64,000 bases of DNA from B69-G16 sp964501905 (lineage in GTDB: Archaea; Thermoproteota; Thermoprotei; Thermofilales; B69-G16). A program made the position numbers and the translations under genes. Within the stretch, counting starts at the first letter, position 1, and every line of letters begins with the position of its first letter. Where the stretch lies: NCBI GenBank assembly GCA_964501905.1, contig CAZCTW010000007.1:36998-100997 (forward strand), given 5' to 3'. Shown here in pieces: positions 61,179 to 64,000 of this stretch. A model generated the notes under the pieces. That model worked only from the letters and a program-made list of their open reading frames with translations, ran no database searches and was not told where the DNA came from.

Positions 61179-62897
61179 ATGCCAGCGACGTTAAAGGAGG
61201 TTATACTGGAGAACTTCATGTCCTATAAGTACGCGAGAATACCGTTGAAGCCAGGGCTCAACGTTATAACGGGTCCTAACGGCTCCGGCAAGTCGAGCAT
61301 ACTCCTGGGCATAGCCGTGGCGCTGGGCCAGACTTACACCGAGAGAGGGCGTAGGCTTAGCGATTTAATAAGGAGAGGAGAAGATGTAGCTAGAGTAACC
61401 GTAGTCCTCGACAATTCCCCTAATGGAGGTAAGAGACCTCTTCCATGGTTTAGGAGCGACGAAGTCTACTTCACAAGGTACTTGAGGAGCGACGGCCAAT
61501 ACTGGCACGAAGTTAACGGCAGAGTAATCCCTAAAATGGAAGTTTACAGGTATCTCTCCAGGATAGGGCTTAACCCTGATAATATGCTGATCATAATGCA
61601 TCAGAATATGGTCGAAGAATTCGCGTTTCTCTCGCCTCAAGAGAAGCTTCACATGGTTGAGGACGCTATCGGGCTTAGAGGATATAGGAGGAGGATACTC
61701 TCCGCCCTGGAAAAGCTTGAGTATACGAAACAGGAAGAAGCTAAGATTAAGGAGATGCTAGCTAAAGCTGAAGAATCCCTCCAGTACTGGAAGGAGATGT
61801 ACGGGAAACTCATAAAGAAGAAAGAGTTGGAAGAAAAACTTTCCCTTTTGCTCAGGGAGAAAGCTTGGATCGCGGTGAGAAATAAGGAAGTAGAGCTAGA
61901 AGAATTGAAGGCTAAAATTGAAGATTTAACTCTTGAAATTAAAAGAGAGAAAGCTAGACTCGGAGAGTATAGAGGGAAGTTAAAGCTTATAATGGACGAA
62001 ATAACGGGCATCGAAGAGGCGTTTTTAAATAGTTCCCTAGGTGTAGAAGAGGGCTTAGCTGGTTTAAGGAAGAAATGGCTAGAGTACGCTGAGTTACTAG
62101 CTGAAGTTAAGCTCGCCGAGTTTAAGATTTCTCTCTCTGAAAAAGAGCTTGAAGCTCTGCTTTCAGAAGAGAAGAAGTTGAGGAGGAAAATTAGGGATTT
62201 GGAGAGAAGGGCGCTCGAACTTGGAGAGAGGGTGGAGAGCGAGAGAAGTCTAGAAGAAGTCGAGGAAGATATAAGAAAAACCGAGCTTTTAATAGCCTCT
62301 CTAGGCGATATACCCGAGAATGTAGCCGAAGCCTATGAGAAGTACAGCTCAGCTTTTGAAGAACTCTCTAAGAGAGCCGAGGAAGTCGCGGAGAACAGGA
62401 GAAGAGCTTTAGAAGAGCTTGAGAAGAGGATAGAGCTCTGGAGGCATAAGCTAGTGTCTGTGATAACGAAGGTCGCTGAATCCTATAGGAGCTTCCTCCA
62501 GAAGTTCGATGCTGTCGGCGACGTTAGGCTAGTCAACCTGAACGATTTCGCGAACGCCGGATTGGAGTTGTTGGTAGGCTTTAAGGGGATGGAACCTACT
62601 CTTCTTGATCCCTACACCCAGAGCGGCGGGGAAAGGTCGACGGCGATTATGTGTTTCCTCCTCGCTCTACAGAATTACATAAAATCTCCCTTTAGAGCTG
62701 TGGACGAGTTCGATGTCCACATGGATCCTCGAAATAGAGCAGCTATATTCGATATGATAATCGAATTGGCGCGGAAAAATAAAGATATACAGTATATAAT
62801 GATAACTCCCGGACCCTTAGATAGAATTCCAAACGACGCTAACATAATCCTGGTTCAAAAGGTTAAAACAGCATCCCTACCCTCCATCGTTAGGTGA
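61179..62897 (+). CDS. Hinge-less SMC5-like ATPase
   Basis: A 572-residue SMC-superfamily ATPase. Walker A GPNGSGKSS is at 32-40, Q-loop Gln142 is in IMHQNMVEEF, the signature is QSGGERS (481-487) and Walker B is FRAVDEFDVHMD (Asp509, Glu510). SMC5 resemblance is clear in PFRAVDE...MDPRNR and in VEEFAFLSPQEKLHMVEDAIG. The coiled-coil arms are only about 110-130 residues each (roughly 170-285 and 300-430), the turn has no hinge domain (274-310), and there is no CxxC zinc hook. ATG start with AAGGGG ahead. It heads a three-gene operon. Confidence 0.88.
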   Translation: MPATLKEVILENFMSYKYARIPLKPGLNVITGPNGSGKSSILLGIAVALGQTYTERGRRLSDLIRRGEDVARVTVVLDNSPNGGKRPLPWFRSDEVYFTRYLRSDGQYWHEVNGRVIPKMEVYRYLSRIGLNPDNMLIIMHQNMVEEFAFLSPQEKLHMVEDAIGLRGYRRRILSALEKLEYTKQEEAKIKEMLAKAEESLQYWKEMYGKLIKKKELEEKLSLLLREKAWIAVRNKEVELEELKAKIEDLTLEIKREKARLGEYRGKLKLIMDEITGIEEAFLNSSLGVEEGLAGLRKKWLEYAELLAEVKLAEFKISLSEKELEALLSEEKKLRRKIRDLERRALELGERVESERSLEEVEEDIRKTELLIASLGDIPENVAEAYEKYSSAFEELSKRAEEVAENRRRALEELEKRIELWRHKLVSVITKVAESYRSFLQKFDAVGDVRLVNLNDFANAGLELLVGFKGMEPTLLDPYTQSGGERSTAIMCFLLALQNYIKSPFRAVDEFDVHMDPRNRAAIFDMIIELARKNKDIQYIMITPGPLDRIPNDANIILVQKVKTASLPSIVR

Positions 62898-62901
62898 GGA
62901 A

Positions 62902-63639
62902 ATGAGCGTTAAAATAAGGTTAAGAGAACTTCTAGAAGAGCTGGCTGAGACTGCTCGGAGGACATCCGACCCGTTTAAGATAGATGTGAAACGGGTATTA
63001 GACGAGTTAGCGGAGATTCTGCCCATGTTGAAATATGAGGAAATGGTGTTAGACGCCGAGATTTTAAGTCGTGTGGTAGAGATTATAAAGGAACAGGAAG
63101 ACTGGGTTAAAAATAGGTCGGCTATGCTCGTGCTGGGCCCTTTCATAGCTCTCTTAAAAATTGCATCACTATCTAAACAGGAGCTGGCTAAAGAGCTCGC
63201 CGAGGCTTGGCACCCAATAGTAGAGTTGGAGCAGATAACTTGGATTGACGTCTTTAGAGCTTTAAATTATCTATCGGCTAGGAGAAAATTCGCTCTAGAA
63301 ATCCCGGAGGGGAAAAGGGTTGGGGTAGCCTCGAGCTCGGAGCTAGGAGAACTAGGCTTACTTTCCGAGCTGGATTTAGAGGAAGAAGCGAAGAAGTTGG
63401 AGAAGGAAATCGCAGAGAAGCTCGCGGAGAAAGGCGCTGTAGAATACTTCGAGGTAGTGAGGGGGGAAAGCCTATCTGAGGTTTTCGTTAAAGCCTACGT
63501 AATCTCTTACCTGGCTACGGCAGGCAAGTACAGCATAGTTTATGATCCACTAAGGGAGAAATACTATATCGTAAAGCCGAGTAATGGGGATTACCACACG
63601 GTCGTGGTGCCGTTGAGAGGTGTTCTTCATTCCGGCTAG
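62902..63639 (+). CDS. Kleisin-like SMC partner (candidate)
   Basis: A 245-residue protein starting 4 bases after the SMC-like gene, with GGTGAGG ahead of its ATG. The N-terminal 110 residues are helical (FKIDVKRVLDELAEILPMLK, VVEIIKEQEDWVKNRSAMLV). A charged linker (ELDLEEEAKKLEKEIAEKLA) follows. The last 60 residues read like a small winged helix: SLSEVFVKAYVISYLATAGK, SIVYDPLREKYYIVKP. That order, helical head, linker, C-terminal winged helix, is the kleisin plan (ScpA/Nse4). No direct motif proves it, so the call rests mainly on context. Confidence 0.6.
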   Translation: MSVKIRLRELLEELAETARRTSDPFKIDVKRVLDELAEILPMLKYEEMVLDAEILSRVVEIIKEQEDWVKNRSAMLVLGPFIALLKIASLSKQELAKELAEAWHPIVELEQITWIDVFRALNYLSARRKFALEIPEGKRVGVASSSELGELGLLSELDLEEEAKKLEKEIAEKLAEKGAVEYFEVVRGESLSEVFVKAYVISYLATAGKYSIVYDPLREKYYIVKPSNGDYHTVVVPLRGVLHSG

Positions 63640-64000
63640 GATCCCCTCTGCTAAGATAAGGAAAGCAGCCAGGCTCTTACTTTTCCGCAGTAGAGGAAAG
63701 CCGGGCGTTAAAGGTTGGGAGCTTAAAAAGTTGTTGGGGGAGGATTACTTAGAGGTAGTTAAGGCTTTAAAAAACGCCCTTGAGCCTTTCGGATTAACTG
63801 TGAAAGTCGTAGGAGAGAATGGTGAGGCTTTAAGCTTTGACGAGGATAAAGCAGTTCTTAGGAAAGCCCTTTTCGTCGTGGTTTTGAAAGAGCCCCCTAC
63901 TCTTCAAGAGCTTAAGACTTCGGGTTGGAGGATAGACGATATAGCCATGCTCTCGGTCTCGCTCCTATATCTATTGTCTAGAGGGGGGAAAGCCTCTAGA
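63620..64000 (+). CDS. KITE/Nse3(MAGE)-like tandem winged-helix protein, 3' truncated by window
   Basis: GTG 63620 opens a frame that reaches the window end (127 codons); a TGA directly upstream fixes it as the first start. It overlaps the kleisin-like gene by 20 bases. The visible part reads as one winged helix (RKAARLLLFRSRGKPGVKGW, ELKKLLGEDYLEVVKALKNA, LEPFGLTVKVVGENG), then strands KALFVVVLKEPP and a helix WRIDDIAMLSVSLLYLLSRG. This recalls the MAGE/Nse3 pattern (fG...L; LLM..LS.I...G). KITE proteins bind kleisins in SMC complexes. Partial, so tentative. Confidence 0.58.
   Translation, partial: MFFIPARIPSAKIRKAARLLLFRSRGKPGVKGWELKKLLGEDYLEVVKALKNALEPFGLTVKVVGENGEALSFDEDKAVLRKALFVVVLKEPPTLQELKTSGWRIDDIAMLSVSLLYLLSRGGKASR

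Noticed and set aside
61179..62897. Rad50 instead of an SMC-like protein
   Set aside because: No zinc hook CxxC, no Mre11 gene beside it, and head motifs read closer to SMC5.
1..64000. tRNA genes
   Set aside because: I scanned intergenic DNA for T-loop and acceptor patterns (GGTTCRAATC) and saw none. An intron-split tRNA cannot be excluded by eye.

Overview
The window looks like a chromosomal segment of an archaeon, most likely a thermophile of the TACK/Thermoproteota side, assembled as a draft (there is a run of 100 N at 3384-3483). The evidence is the gene content: a form III RuBisCO, a short pyruvoyl AdoMet/arginine decarboxylase, UPF0282, DUF89, ThpR, an archaeal PP1-type phosphatase, DUF62, a methylthiotransferase without TRAM, a C/D box sRNA, archaeal TATA boxes, leaderless starts, GGTGAT/GGTGGT-type ribosome binding sites, and frequent GTG/TTG starts. 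I cannot name the species from sequence alone.

Layout. 1-8.6 kb: end of a Vsr-like nuclease gene, a pyruvoyl decarboxylase, a LysE exporter, a coiled-coil protein with 84-bp repeats broken by the assembly gap, a GH-A clan glycosidase, a PEBP protein, an antitoxin-PIN toxin pair and an AlkA-like glycosylase. 8.6-15.3 kb: an accessory-looking stretch with a broken zinc-ribbon gene, a start-less cysteine-rich fragment, two large secreted or surface proteins, a 99-bp MITE with an 8-bp target duplication and a protease-like remnant. 15.3-22.8 kb: methyltransferase-ileS, an alpha-solenoid repeat protein, RuBisCO and DUF89. 22.8-31.2 kb: two structured GC-rich non-coding islands, a nuclease-like/UPF0282 pair, a secreted Cys protein, a class II aldolase, an unknown zinc/TPR gene pair, a frameshifted winged-helix gene and a Gfo/Idh/MocA oxidoreductase. 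31.4-44.4 kb: phosphoribosyltransferase, DASS transporter, M3 peptidase with MTTase, tRNA-binding protein, DedA, M48 protease, small membrane and zinc proteins, GNAT and a sugar isomerase-like protein. 44.4-54.7 kb: C/D sRNA, DUF62, a class II amidotransferase, AEC carrier, DUF364, a decayed Kef-type antiporter, a ModE-like regulator, a PP1-like phosphatase, Maf and an intact Kef-type antiporter. 54.9-64 kb: a phosphoesterase, an ABC exporter/NifX/radical-SAM operon, ThpR, and an SMC-like operon that runs off the end.

The two most interesting systems are at the right. At 61179-64000 a hinge-less, SMC5-like ATPase is followed by a protein with kleisin-like architecture and then by a tandem winged-helix (KITE, Nse3/MAGE-like) protein cut by the window end. 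Together they would make a miniature SMC5/6-type complex. At 55942-59418 a leaderless 21-codon ORF is coupled to an ABC ATPase, an ABC-2 permease, a NifX-like protein and a SPASM radical SAM enzyme, an arrangement that could mature and export a small peptide. Several other genes (zinc ribbon, winged helix, antiporter, a two-helix membrane protein) carry frameshifts or internal stops, which means either local gene decay or uncorrected assembly errors.
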